Assembly (NCBI RefSeq): GCF_017377795.1
Contig: NZ_JAFRDR010000004.1
Span: 434,001-498,000, forward strand
From: Williamsia soli
GTDB lineage: Bacteria; Actinomycetota; Actinomycetes; Mycobacteriales; Mycobacteriaceae
Length of the DNA: 64,000 bases
Reading direction: 5' to 3'
Part shown: positions 8,208 through 16,179 of the stretch, piece after piece
Layout of the letters: every line of letters starts with the position of its first letter
Position numbering within the stretch: position 1 is the stretch's first letter
Position numbers and translations under genes: made by a program
The notes under the pieces: generated by a model
Seen by the model: the letters and a program-made list of their open reading frames with translations, nothing else
Database searches by the model: none
What the model was told of the DNA's origin: nothing

Positions 8208-8978
8208 TCAGCGGGTCGACCGGTCGTCGTCTCGAGTGCCGCCTGGCGTCGCAGAGCTCTGCCGGGTGTCCACGGGTCGTCGGGTCGGGGCGCCGGGGCG
8301 AGGTGATTGATCACGGTTGACCCAGGCCAGCGCCACGACGATCACCGTGACGGCCAACGCGATTCCCGCCATCAGTCCGGTCCATCCTGTGAACGCGGCG
8401 GTTCCGGGTTCTTCGTAATTCGCCTCGGCGGTCATGGGTGAGGCCTTGCCGATCTCAGGCTTCCACGACACCGCGTCCTCGCCGTCCTGCTGCCCGTTGG
8501 TGGCACTGACCGGCCCGGCGAACTGGACGGAGAACTCGACATAATCTCTGCCCGGCGCGAGGCCCTGCAGATCCGCGGTACCACGGAATGCGACGACATC
8601 GCCGCGACGCTGTGCGTTGAGGTCCATGGTCACCGACGTGTCCGGATACGCGTCGTCGACCAGTTCTCCGAGTTGGGTGAACTGTCCGAGGGTCGCCTCG
8701 GTGAAGGTCGCGCGGGTCCCGATCAACCCGTCTCGTTTGAACTCGGTCGCGCTGACCACCGACTCCAGCGACTGCGGGACGACGATCTGAGGGCCTTTTT
8801 CCTGGCCGACGTCCTTCTCGGCCAGCACCATGGCTCCCCAGAGGCGGTCGCCGAATTCGGTGGGCGAATTCGAGCAGGCCGCGAGTGCGGGACCGCAGAC
8901 CAGGACCAGCAGGGCAAGAACCAGGCTCACGGGGCCGCGGCGCTGCCGGCCGCGGGGCTGTCGGGTGATCTGAGGCAC
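8208..8978 (-). CDS. lppM: LppM-like lipoprotein
   Basis: A 256-residue exported lipoprotein with GTG start. A hydrophobic signal ends in the lipobox PALAAC with the modifiable Cys at residue 35. A beta-rich ectodomain follows, then a C-terminal membrane helix (WTGLMAGIALAVTVIVVALAWV-like) and a basic Arg/Pro tail of about 30 residues. This lipoprotein-plus-TM layout and the position next to metF match Rv2171 (lppM), which is implicated in mannosylated lipid synthesis or trafficking in M. tuberculosis. The adjacent MptA gene fits that theme. Molecular activity is unknown. Confidence 0.75.
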   Translation of the reverse strand: MPQITRQPRGRQRRGPVSLVLALLVLVCGPALAACSNSPTEFGDRLWGAMVLAEKDVGQEKGPQIVVPQSLESVVSATEFKRDGLIGTRATFTEATLGQFTQLGELVDDAYPDTSVTMDLNAQRRGDVVAFRGTADLQGLAPGRDYVEFSVQFAGPVSATNGQQDGEDAVSWKPEIGKASPMTAEANYEEPGTAAFTGWTGLMAGIALAVTVIVVALAWVNRDQSPRPGAPTRRPVDTRQSSATPGGTRDDDRSTR

Positions 8979-9034
8979 GCGACTATCGTGCCATTAGTGC
9001 TGCGCCGGCGTGGAAAGGGCGCGCTCTCGTGCGT

Positions 9035-9838
9035 TCAACGTGGGGTCAGGCGGCCCCTGCCGACTGCGCCGAACAGGCAGATCGCGGCAGGAACACCGAC
9101 GATGCCCATTCCGATCAGCCCGTAGGGGACTGCGGCGGGCAAGTCCGGATCGTCGAGAAAGACGAGAAAGGCCAACGCTGATCCGAGCCAGGTCCAGGTG
9201 AACCAGCCGATGGGGGTGATCGCCGAGCGCCAGGTGATGACGATCGGCTGCCGGTCGATGAACGACAGGAGCGTGAACATCACCGCGGCGACCCCGGCCC
9301 AACCGAGGAAGTTCGTGATGGGGATCTGATCGATGCCCGGCAGGCCGGCATCCCGGGCCTCCCAGGTCCACAACCCCGCGCTGACCATCTGCGGATCGAG
9401 ATACAGGTCCCAGCCGACCATTCCCGCAGTTGCAAGTGGGACCCGGAACCACGGTGCTGTCGTGATGAATGAGCTGACCCACCAGATGCAGTAGCCACCG
9501 GCCGTCCAGGCCAGGCCGATGACGATCGGCACGTCAGCGATCGACGGGCCGATCCGGCCGGTGGCGTACTCGTAGGCGCCGAACGGGAAAGACGTTGCGG
9601 TACCGATGATCTCAGCGCTCCAGCCGACACCCGCAGTTGCCGCGACCATCGCCACCGTCCGAAGGGTGCCGAGGCGGGCTGCCGAATGGAGCACCATCGC
9701 CGCGGCTGAGGCGAGCACCACGGTGACAGTCACGTGATCCCGGGTGGTGCCGTCGACGAGTGGGTAGGTGATCTGCGCTGCGATGGATACGACGAGCAGT
9801 GCGGCCGATAGTGCAAACCGGGTGTCCGGTGACGTCAT
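9035..9838 (-). CDS. CruF-like carotenoid biosynthesis membrane protein
   Basis: A 267-residue integral membrane protein with about seven to eight hydrophobic segments. Conserved-looking charged motifs in membrane context include SAEIIGTATSFPFGAYEY, GWDLYLDPQMVSAGLWTWE and FLGWAGVAAVMF. These are features of the carotenoid biosynthesis family containing CruF (carotenoid 1',2'-hydratase). The ATG at 9838 overlaps the TGA of crtO (ATGA), so the two are probably co-translated. The reaction is inferred: hydration of the acyclic end of gamma-carotene-type carotenoids, giving the hydroxyl that a CruG-type enzyme glycosylates. Confidence 0.7.
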   Translation of the reverse strand: MTSPDTRFALSAALLVVSIAAQITYPLVDGTTRDHVTVTVVLASAAAMVLHSAARLGTLRTVAMVAATAGVGWSAEIIGTATSFPFGAYEYATGRIGPSIADVPIVIGLAWTAGGYCIWWVSSFITTAPWFRVPLATAGMVGWDLYLDPQMVSAGLWTWEARDAGLPGIDQIPITNFLGWAGVAAVMFTLLSFIDRQPIVITWRSAITPIGWFTWTWLGSALAFLVFLDDPDLPAAVPYGLIGMGIVGVPAAICLFGAVGRGRLTPR

Positions 9839-11430
9839 CCCCATCGACCGCGGGTGATCTTCGACAGGGTCGAACGTCGGCCGGCCAGCACGGCGGTGGC
9901 GGCAATCCGACCACTCGCCCCACATACTCCGCCACCGGGATGGGTGGAGGCACCGGCCAACACGAGGCCGGGGGCACCGGGGATACGGTGCTGGGCCATT
10001 TCCGGGTGGGGCCGCCAGATCATCATCTGATCCAGCGACATCTCGACGTGCATGATGTTGCCCCCGGTGAGCCCGAGTTCGGTCTCGAGATCGGCCGGCG
10101 TCTGGATCCGGGTGTGCTCGATCGAATCGGAGAACCCCGGCGCGTGCCGGTCGAGTTCGGCGACGATGCCGGCTGCGGCCTCGGCAGCGAGGTCGCTCCA
10201 GCTGCGACCCCCGGAGAGGCGGTATGGGTGCCACTGCGCCCACAGGCTTGTCGAGTGGTGCCCGGCAGGTGTCAGCGTCGGGTCGATCGCGGAATAGCTC
10301 ATCGCCACCAGGGCCGGACGGCGTGGCAGATCGCCCGCGGAGGCATCGGCATACGCCCGGGCGAGTTGTCCCCGGTCCGTCACGAGCAACCCGAGTGCTG
10401 AGTGGACTCCGGCGTCATCGCCGATCCCGCGATAGCTGGGCAGTGCGGTACCGCCGAGGCGCACCGCCATCCCGATCCCGTTTCCGACCCGGATCTGTGC
10501 TGCCCAGCGATCGGCGGTCGCGGAATCGAAACCGCCGGCCCGCAGGAGCTTCAGGGTGGTGAGGATGTGACAGGCACTGACGACCGAGCGGGCCCGCTGT
10601 TCGCTGCCGTCCTCACATCGCACCAGCCAGTCGTCGCCGCGCTTCTCCAGGGCCGTCGCGGCGGCGGAGAGCCGTACCTCGCCGCCGTCTGCCTCGAGTT
10701 TGCGGACCAGGGCTTCGGTCAGAGCTCCGCTGCCACCGATCGCGCGGCCAGGTGGGATGGTGTGCATCGCGGCGGCAAAACCGACCATGGGGGCGGTTCC
10801 GGGCTCGTTCATCGGCGGCCCGGACTGAGCGCCGAACCAGGCGAGAGCCGCCTTGAGCTGTTCGGACTCGAACCAATAGTCCAGCAAGGAGTCGCCCGAC
10901 ATCAGGAACTCCTGGGACAGTCCGAGGCCGGACGACGCCCCTTTGCCGGGTATGCGGCCCTGCAGGCCCCAGAATGCTTTTCCGAGCGCGATGGGGGAGG
11001 GCGAGGAGGTGAATGCCGACATCATCGCAGCCGACCGCTCGGACCAGACGGCCACGAATGCGCGGTAGGCCTCGGCGTCGGCTGCGCCGCAGGCATTTTC
11101 GATGGACGCGCACGTGCGATCGAGGTCTTTGTAGAAGATGATCGGCTCGTGGGTGTCGCTCGCCGGGCTGAATGCCCACGGGTCGCAATCGATGTAGCGG
11201 AGACCGTGATCGGCCAGCGCCAGTTCTTCGAGGATCGGCGTGTGCCGGATCATCAGGTGCGCCGATGATCCACGATCCACCCGGTATCCAGGGAACCGCT
11301 CCACGGTCGACACGGCGCCACCGGGGATGCTGTCGCGTTCGACCACCACGACCCGTTGTCCCGCGGCGGCCAGATATGCGGCGGCAACAAGACCGTTGTG
11401 GCCCGCTCCGATGACGACGGTGTCGATCAT
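9835..11430 (-). CDS. crtO: CrtO-type carotene ketolase / phytoene desaturase-like FAD oxidoreductase
   Basis: A 531-residue FAD-dependent protein starting MIDTVVIGAGHNGLVAAAYL with the beta-alpha-beta dinucleotide motif followed by VVVERDSIPGGA. A strong AGGAG lies 6 nt before the ATG at 11430. The length and the motif NIMHVEMSLDQMMIWRP near the C-terminus resemble CrtO ketolases of Rhodococcus, which add 4-keto groups to beta rings. The gene is second in the leftward run after the GNAT gene and overlaps the CruF-like gene. A general phytoene-desaturase-like oxidoreductase is the alternative. The frame is open further upstream, but that region belongs to the GNAT gene. Confidence 0.75.
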   Translation of the reverse strand: MIDTVVIGAGHNGLVAAAYLAAAGQRVVVVERDSIPGGAVSTVERFPGYRVDRGSSAHLMIRHTPILEELALADHGLRYIDCDPWAFSPASDTHEPIIFYKDLDRTCASIENACGAADAEAYRAFVAVWSERSAAMMSAFTSSPSPIALGKAFWGLQGRIPGKGASSGLGLSQEFLMSGDSLLDYWFESEQLKAALAWFGAQSGPPMNEPGTAPMVGFAAAMHTIPPGRAIGGSGALTEALVRKLEADGGEVRLSAAATALEKRGDDWLVRCEDGSEQRARSVVSACHILTTLKLLRAGGFDSATADRWAAQIRVGNGIGMAVRLGGTALPSYRGIGDDAGVHSALGLLVTDRGQLARAYADASAGDLPRRPALVAMSYSAIDPTLTPAGHHSTSLWAQWHPYRLSGGRSWSDLAAEAAAGIVAELDRHAPGFSDSIEHTRIQTPADLETELGLTGGNIMHVEMSLDQMMIWRPHPEMAQHRIPGAPGLVLAGASTHPGGGVCGASGRIAATAVLAGRRSTLSKITRGRWG

Positions 11431-11438
11431 TGATGCTC

Positions 11439-12017
11439 CTACTTCAGTGGCAGAGTTCGACCAAGTACAGCAAATGGTCGTGGGTCCCCCGAGAAAGTGA
11501 AGCGACGCAACACGTCGGCGAACCCCAGCCGACGGTAGAGCCGCCACGCGCGGTTGTTCTCCTCGCTGATCTCAGGGGTCGAGAGCAGGACTTGCGGTTC
11601 GGTTCTGTCGGCGAGCAGGCGCACCAGCAGCGCCTCGCCGATCTGCTGACCCTGGGCGGCGGGGTGCACGTGCAGTTCGGTCAGTTCGAAATAGTCGTCG
11701 GTGATCGACCGGATCCGCTCCGGATCGGCCCCCGCTCGGGTCAGCCCTGAGCGAACCTGCTGGTTCCACCATTGATCGCCCGCACCGCGGTATCCGTACG
11801 CGATCCCGACGATGGTTTCCTGCGAGGAGGCGGCGCCGGGCGACTCCACGGCCGCGACCGCTTGCCAGCCGGGACGGTGGACGTGCTCCTGCCACAGGGG
11901 AGCGCGCTGCACCTCGGTGCCCTCCGGATAGTTCATCGCGGTCACGTACACCGTCAAGGCATCGGGTAACCACGTCCGTGCGTCTTGGGCCGAAAGGTCC
12001 ACGAGCCGGATGGGCAC
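11439..12017 (-). CDS. GNAT family N-acetyltransferase (Rv2170-like)
   Basis: A 192-residue GNAT protein. Its acetyl-CoA region reads FELTELHVHPAAQGQQIGEALL, with the Q/RxxGxG/A-type loop, and the C-terminal part RAWRLYRRLGF is typical. The chosen start is GTG at 12017, giving VPIRLVDLSAQDARTW. The frame remains open to 12191, but that extension runs into the divergent promoter region and has an unlikely composition. The gene corresponds in position to Rv2170. It is followed 8 bp later by crtO and may head that operon. The substrate is unknown. Confidence 0.75.
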   Translation of the reverse strand: MPIRLVDLSAQDARTWLPDALTVYVTAMNYPEGTEVQRAPLWQEHVHRPGWQAVAAVESPGAASSQETIVGIAYGYRGAGDQWWNQQVRSGLTRAGADPERIRSITDDYFELTELHVHPAAQGQQIGEALLVRLLADRTEPQVLLSTPEISEENNRAWRLYRRLGFADVLRRFTFSGDPRPFAVLGRTLPLK

Positions 12018-12062
12018 AGAAGTTTCCGCCTTCTTCGCTTGAGGGTTGTCGCCGTCGTAGGT

Positions 12063-12073
12063 ATATTGAATAT
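12063..12073. promoter_or_regulatory. AT-rich palindrome in divergent promoter region
   Basis: ATATT-G-AATAT is an 11-bp perfect palindrome in an otherwise GC-rich gap between the leftward GNAT gene and the rightward HEPN-like gene. It lies 46 bp upstream of the GNAT start and could be a -10 region for either strand or an operator. The assignment is tentative. Confidence 0.3.
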
Positions 12074-12224
12074 GTCGAACGGGTGTTCGAGGCTTCAACC
12101 TCCGCAAAGGCCAAGCCACATCGTTGCCCGCACGACGTGAGGGCGGTCCGGTGGTCGACGAGGGAAGCGTGGGCCACCGGACCGGACCCACACGGACACG
12201 ATGCCGACGGAAGGATCACAACAG

Positions 12225-12707
12225 ATGTCGCCGACAATCTCGCATCCGTCACGTGGGACGGCGGCTGCGCGCAGCCTGAAATCGAACCCGCTTCCGGATC
12301 CGGCCCAGATCATTTCGGCCCGCGACCTGCTGGTGCGAGCAGAGTCCCGGCTCCGCGAATCCGACGTTGTGACCGATCCCACCGAAGAATTCAGTGCGCT
12401 CTACCAGTCGGCGCTCAGGGCGGCCGGTGCGGTGCTCGCCGTGACCGAACGGCCGACGCGTCGGCGGGGCTCGCGAAGCGCCTGGTCTCGGTTGCCGCAG
12501 GCGGTTCCGGAGATGACGGGTTGGGCCACCTACTTCGCAGGTCTGTCGCGCCTTCGTGCGGACGCCGAGGTCGGGCTCCGCGCGGTCTCGGAGGAGCAGA
12601 TCGCATCATTACGACCCCGCGTGGACGAGTTCCTGCACGCTGTCGAAACCGAAATCGTTCGACGCGAGCAGGGTAAGTCGTCGAAAATGCCCGCCGGAGC
12701 GGCCTGA
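12225..12707 (+). CDS. SAV_6107/HEPN-like small protein
   Basis: A 160-residue mostly alpha-helical protein that I match to the actinobacterial SAV_6107-type HEPN-like family found just before the mraZ cluster. Visible are the helical QIISARDLLVRAESRL and FSALYQSALRAAGAVLAVTERP segments, and a later helix pair ending LHAVETEIVRREQ. The ATG at 12225 is preceded by GAAGGA at a 9-nt spacing. An in-frame ATG at 12201 lacks a site. HEPN proteins are often RNases or nucleotide-binding, but I do not see the RxxxxH nuclease motif clearly, so no activity is assigned. Confidence 0.65.
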   Translation: MSPTISHPSRGTAAARSLKSNPLPDPAQIISARDLLVRAESRLRESDVVTDPTEEFSALYQSALRAAGAVLAVTERPTRRRGSRSAWSRLPQAVPEMTGWATYFAGLSRLRADAEVGLRAVSEEQIASLRPRVDEFLHAVETEIVRREQGKSSKMPAGAA

Positions 12708-12878
12708 ACGCGGGAATTTCGCTCAGATGGACCAATCTTGACGAACTTGTGGCGGGGAATGGTGGTCGGGACTTCCAACACCTCGTATCATTTCAAGTGG
12801 GCCCACCGCAGTGGGCCCGGGCAACCGGAATCGTCCCCCGCGAGCTCTACGGAAACCACGTGCTGAAGGAGGGGGCGG

Positions 12879-13292
12879 GTGCCACTCTCAGAGCACGAGC
12901 AGCGCATGCTCGAACAGATCGAAAACGCTCTGTACGCAGAAGACCCCAAGTTTGCGTCCAACGTCCGATCGCGTCGCTTCGGCGGCTCCACTGCTCGTCG
13001 TCGCCTGCAAGCGGCGGTCTTGTTCATAGTTGGTCTGGTCCTTCTCATCGGAGGGTTGGTCGTAGACGTGATGATCGGCGGTTTCCCCATCATCAGTCTC
13101 GTCGGATTCCTGGTGATGTTCGGCGCCGGCCTGATGGCTTTGTGGGGTTCACGAAGCGGTCCGGGTCCGGCAAGCGGTGCCGCCGCGGCGGGGTCTTCCC
13201 CCCGTAGGTCTTCGGGTCGTGAGCCGCGCCAGGGCCGTAAGTTCTCCGAGCGGATGGAAGAGCGGTTCAACCGCAGGTTCGAAGAGGAGTAA
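12879..13292 (+). CDS. DUF3040 membrane protein (Rv2169c-like)
   Basis: A 137-residue protein. The cytosolic N-terminus MPLSEHEQRMLEQIENALYAEDPKFA is the signature of DUF3040. Two adjacent transmembrane helices occupy roughly residues 45-85. The tail is Arg/Ser rich and ends ERMEERFNRRFEEE. GTG at 12879 sits 3 nt after a very strong AAGGAGGGGG site. A perfect rho-independent terminator follows 22 bp after the stop, so the gene is transcriptionally separated from mraZ. Function is unknown; the family is conserved next to dcw clusters in actinobacteria. Confidence 0.8.
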   Translation: MPLSEHEQRMLEQIENALYAEDPKFASNVRSRRFGGSTARRRLQAAVLFIVGLVLLIGGLVVDVMIGGFPIISLVGFLVMFGAGLMALWGSRSGPGPASGAAAAGSSPRRSSGREPRQGRKFSERMEERFNRRFEEE

Positions 13293-13314
13293 CCCAGGGC
13301 TCGAAAAGTTCTGC

Positions 13315-13351
13315 AAAACCGCGTATCGCCATTGCGATACGCGGTTTTTTT
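13315..13351 (+). terminator. Rho-independent terminator after the DUF3040 gene
   Basis: A 15-bp perfect stem (AAAACCGCGTATCGC paired with GCGATACGCGGTTTT) with a CATT loop is followed directly by a run of seven T. It isolates the dcw cluster from upstream transcription. Confidence 0.95.
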
Positions 13352-13566
13352 ATGTCCAGACCCCGTGAGGTCCCGCTCACCCCCACCTTCCCCACTCTCG
13401 CCCACTTCGTGGCAAATATGCCGCTCCTGTGACTGCAGTGACCCATGGTGTACCCGTGCGACGTTCATATCGGTCCGAAACGCGCTGACCTAGGAATGGT
13501 GCCCCACCACTCCACGCGCCTTCTGCCTGCACAAATGAGCTGGCGTGCCGAAAATCAGCGAGTTAG

Positions 13567-13617
13567 GGGGTGGAAAGTGGAGAGTTGTGGGGTATGGTGG
13601 TGCTTGTTGGTGGGAGA
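13567..13617 (+). promoter_or_regulatory. GTGG repeats upstream of mraZ, putative MraZ operator
   Basis: The 306-bp gap before mraZ has no gene. Its last 90 bases carry a run of G-rich words: GGTGGAAAGTGGAG, TTGTGGGG, TATGGTGG and GTTGGTGGGA. MraZ proteins bind short direct repeats of this general type (TGGGN in E. coli, AAAGTG in mycoplasmas) upstream of their own gene. TATGGT (13593-13598) could be the -10 of the cluster promoter. The exact binding units are not established. Confidence 0.45.
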
Positions 13618-13656
13618 GCCCGGAATCTCCCAATCAACTGGGTTGGAGGTGTCGAC

Positions 13657-14106
13657 ATGGCTGACGCTATGTTTTTCGGCACCTACACGCCCAAGCTCGA
13701 CGACAAGGGGCGGCTGACGTTGCCCGCCAAGTTCCGAGATGCATTAGCGGGAGGCGTGATGATCACAAAAGGTCAAGATCGCAGCCTTGCGGTGTATCTG
13801 CGGGATGACTTCTACGAGTTGGCGCGAAAAGTGCTCAGTTCGCCGAAGAACGACCCGGCGGCCCGTGCGTTCCAGCGTCAGTTGAGTTCGGGCACAGACG
13901 AGCAGAGGCCCGATGGGCAAGGCCGGATAAGTCTGGCATTGGACCATCGTCGCTATGCGGGTCTGGCCAAAGAGTGTGTGGTGATTGGAAACATGAGCCA
14001 CCTGGAGATCTGGGACGCGCAGACGTGGCGCGACTACCAGGACGAGCACGAGGAGAACTTCTCGAGCGTGGGCTTCGACGCGCTGGATGCGGTCGAAGGG
14101 CCGTAA
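13657..14106 (+). CDS. mraZ: Transcriptional regulator MraZ
   Basis: A 149-residue protein with two AbrB-like swapped-hairpin domains. The first begins [26 protein letters not shown] and the second has the matching [18 protein letters not shown] element. GGAGGT lies 6 nt before the ATG at 13657, favouring it over the in-frame ATG at 13669. MraZ forms a DNA-binding ring and autoregulates the division and cell-wall operon. It opens the dcw cluster here, with repeat-rich DNA upstream and rsmH 181 bp downstream. Length is normal. Confidence 0.95.
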   Translation: MADAMFFGTYTPKLDDKGRLTLPAKFRDALAGGVMITKGQDRSLAVYLRDDFYELARKVLSSPKNDPAARAFQRQLSSGTDEQRPDGQGRISLALDHRRYAGLAKECVVIGNMSHLEIWDAQTWRDYQDEHEENFSSVGFDALDAVEGP

Positions 14107-14140
14107 CGCCAAGCGGACTCACGTGGGTGAATCGAGGCCT

Positions 14141-14192
14141 CTGCCCGATCCGACCCTGACGCACTTCCCCAGCGCCAGGTTCGGTCGGGCAG
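14141..14192 (+). other. Imperfect hairpin between mraZ and rsmH
   Basis: CTGCCCGA (14141-14148) pairs with TCGGGCAG (14185-14192), with an inner CCG/CGG extension and a loop of about 30 nt. There is no T-run, so it is not a classic terminator. It could be an mRNA processing or attenuation structure. Confidence 0.3.
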
Positions 14193-14287
14193 GGACCAGG
14201 ACTCATCCACGGGTAGCCGCACCAGCGATGTGAATGATGTTGCCGACCTCTTTATGTACTCAGACACACGCGAAGGGGCTCAGCATC

Positions 14288-15271
14288 GTGGATCACGCCG
14301 AAAATGTATTCGGACACATCCCGGTAATGGCAGAGCGCATGACAGAGCTGCTGGCTCCCGCGATCACCCGACATGATGAGCACGGTCGCGGTGCGGTGTA
14401 TGTCGATGGAACGCTCGGAGCCGGTGGGCACACAGAATTGGTGGCGCGAACCTTTCCCGGAGTGTCGATCATCGGGATCGATCGTGACGAGTACGCACTT
14501 GCGCTCGCCCGAGAGCGCCTTTCATCTTTCGGCGAGCGGATCACGTTCGTGCACCTGCGATACGACGACATCGTCGAAGCGCTGCGGGTGGCCGGCGTGG
14601 CCGCTTATGACGCAGGGCTCTTCGACCTCGGCGTATCGTCAATGCAACTCGATCAGGCCGACCGCGGCTTCGCATACTCTGTCGACGCCCCGCTCGACAT
14701 GCGGATGAACGCCGACGATCCGCTGACCGCGGCAGACGTGCTCAACACCTACTCGCACGGCGAGCTGGCCCGTGTCCTCTCGGAATACGGCGATGAACGG
14801 TTCGCCGGGAAGATTGCGTCTGCCGTACTGCGCGAGCGTGAGGTCGAACCGTTCACGACAAGCGCCAGGCTTGTCGAGTTGCTGTACCGGTCGATTCCGG
14901 CCGCGACGCGGCGAACGGGGGGACACCCGGCCAAGCGCACGTTTCAAGCGTTGCGAATCGAGGTCAACGGCGAGCTGACGTCACTGCGTGCGGCGTTGCC
15001 CGCCGCGCTCGATTCACTGGCCGTGGGTGGCCGGCTCGCGATCATGTCGTATCAGTCGCTCGAGGACCGCATTGTCAAACGGGAGTTCACAGCGCGTACG
15101 ACGTCGACCACACCGCCCGGTCTACCTGTCGACTTGCCCGGTACCGCACCGGAATTCGCGCTTCTGACCCGTGGCGCCGAGCGCGCATCTGACCCAGAAA
15201 TCGAGCTCAACCCACGATCGGCGTCCGTCCGGGTGCGGGCTGTCGAACGGATCGCCAGGAGGAATCAGTGA
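14288..15271 (+). CDS. rsmH: 16S rRNA (cytosine-1402 N4) methyltransferase RsmH
   Basis: A 327-residue SAM-dependent methyltransferase (MraW family). The N-terminus [13 protein letters not shown] leads into the SAM site [15 protein letters not shown]. The [18 protein letters not shown] motif and the substrate-recognition [20 protein letters not shown] follow. GTG at 14288, with AAGGGG about 12 nt upstream, gives the expected N-terminus. An ATG at 14234 has no ribosome-binding site. Its TGA overlaps the GTG of the ftsL-like gene (GTGA). It modifies 16S rRNA in the decoding site and is a standard dcw member. Confidence 0.95.
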   Translation: MDHAENVFGHIPVMAERMTELLAPAITRHDEHGRGAVYVDGTLGAGGHTELVARTFPGVSIIGIDRDEYALALARERLSSFGERITFVHLRYDDIVEALRVAGVAAYDAGLFDLGVSSMQLDQADRGFAYSVDAPLDMRMNADDPLTAADVLNTYSHGELARVLSEYGDERFAGKIASAVLREREVEPFTTSARLVELLYRSIPAATRRTGGHPAKRTFQALRIEVNGELTSLRAALPAALDSLAVGGRLAIMSYQSLEDRIVKREFTARTTSTTPPGLPVDLPGTAPEFALLTRGAERASDPEIELNPRSASVRVRAVERIARRNQ

Positions 15272-16092
15272 CCATCACCGACGATCAGGCGAGTACTCGC
15301 GAGCGCAGGGCCCCGTCGGCACGGAAGGCAGACGGCACCAGGGTGCGCTCGGCGGCGGCCCAGCGGGCGCTCGACAAGCGCCGCAAACGTCTTGGGAGCG
15401 AGACGGTTTCCGAGCGCTCGGCACGCGGCGCGCGGGTCCGTTCGGTTCCGGTCGAGAAGGACAAGGCGAATCCGCGCTCGGTCGTCGGCGTCACCTTTGC
15501 GCCGTTGCGCGCCGCGAGGCGGGTACCGTTCGCGGTCGTCGTGGTGGCCATGCTCCTCGCCGGTCTCGCGCTCACCTTGTGGCTCTCGACCAAGTCCGCT
15601 CAGGACTCCTATCAACTCGGTGTCGTTCGTGAGCAGAACGAGCAGTTGTCCGATCGTCGTGACGCACTGAAAAAGGCCTACGAATCCGGGGATTCGGCTC
15701 CAGAGCTCTCCGACAAGGCGGGGGCACTGGGGATGATCCCGGGAAATGACAAGGCCCGCTTGGTGGTTGGTCCCGATGGGAAGTCGTTCGTGGTCGGTGA
15801 GGTCAAGCCGGCCGATGGACCGAAGGCGCCGTCGATGAATGATGCACCCGCTGCGTCGCCGCGAACTCCGACCACCTCGGGGCGCCCGAGCACCACGCCC
15901 ATGCCGGGTGTTCAGGGCACACCGATCGGAGCCGGCACCACACCGGAGGCCACGACGCCGAATCCGGCGACCCAGGTGCAGCCGGCTCCCGATGGGCAGA
16001 CTCCGGCAAATCCGGCAGCGCCACCGACCTTTTCGAATGTTCTGCCATCAACTGGCGGCGCGCCGGGCTCAAATTCGGGCCAAACACGTTAG
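15268..16092 (+). CDS. FtsL-like division protein with Pro/Thr-rich tail (Rv2164c-like)
   Basis: A 274-residue bitopic membrane protein. A basic cytosolic N-terminus of about 85 residues is followed by one TM helix ([21 protein letters not shown]) and a short coiled coil ([25 protein letters not shown]) resembling FtsL. An extracytoplasmic Pro/Thr/Ala-rich low-complexity tail ends the protein. AGGAGG precedes the GTG, which overlaps the rsmH stop. The position between rsmH and pbpB is that of ftsL. FtsL recruits FtsW and FtsI with FtsQ and FtsB at the septum. Sequence similarity is weak, so the role rests mostly on topology and synteny. Confidence 0.75.
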   Translation: MTITDDQASTRERRAPSARKADGTRVRSAAAQRALDKRRKRLGSETVSERSARGARVRSVPVEKDKANPRSVVGVTFAPLRAARRVPFAVVVVAMLLAGLALTLWLSTKSAQDSYQLGVVREQNEQLSDRRDALKKAYESGDSAPELSDKAGALGMIPGNDKARLVVGPDGKSFVVGEVKPADGPKAPSMNDAPAASPRTPTTSGRPSTTPMPGVQGTPIGAGTTPEATTPNPATQVQPAPDGQTPANPAAPPTFSNVLPSTGGAPGSNSGQTR

Positions 16093-16155
16093 CGCACCGG
16101 AGAATTGACAACCATGAAGTCCGTATGTGCGAGGAGCGCAGGTATCCGGTGCGCT
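16091..16155 (+). repeat. 11-bp inverted repeat flanking the start of the pbpB leader ORF
   Basis: AGCGCACCGGA (16091-16101) is perfectly complementary to TCCGGTGCGCT (16145-16155), with 43 nt between. The right arm lies in the short leader ORF and 20 nt before the pbpB start. The pair could form an mRNA stem that exposes or hides the pbpB AAAGGG site. Confidence 0.5.
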
Positions 16156-16179
16156 GAACGCAAAGGGTGTGGCCGATGA
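16114..16179 (+). CDS. Possible 21-residue leader peptide of pbpB
   Basis: An ATG-started 21-codon frame in the gap between the ftsL-like gene and pbpB. It begins MKSVCARSAG and ends CGR. The peptide is basic with three Cys (residues 5, 13, 19). Its TGA overlaps the pbpB ATG (ATGA), the same coupling used by the other genes of this operon. A GGAG lies about 11 nt before its ATG. It could couple pbpB translation or act as a leader. It may also be fortuitous, since no homology is recognised. Confidence 0.4.
   Translation: MKSVCARSAGIRCAERKGCGR

Noticed and set aside
9839-10243. Upstream extension of the CruF-like frame
   Set aside because: It lies wholly inside crtO, has shadow-frame composition, and the ATGA overlap at 9835-9838 gives a natural start.
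11431-11547. Upstream extension of crtO
   Set aside because: It overlaps the GNAT gene, while ATG 11430 has a strong AGGAG and begins the FAD motif directly.
12797-12818. GTGGGCCCAC palindrome and AGTGGGCCC direct repeat before the DUF3040 gene
   Set aside because: Very GC-rich short words are expected by chance here, and there is no link to a promoter.
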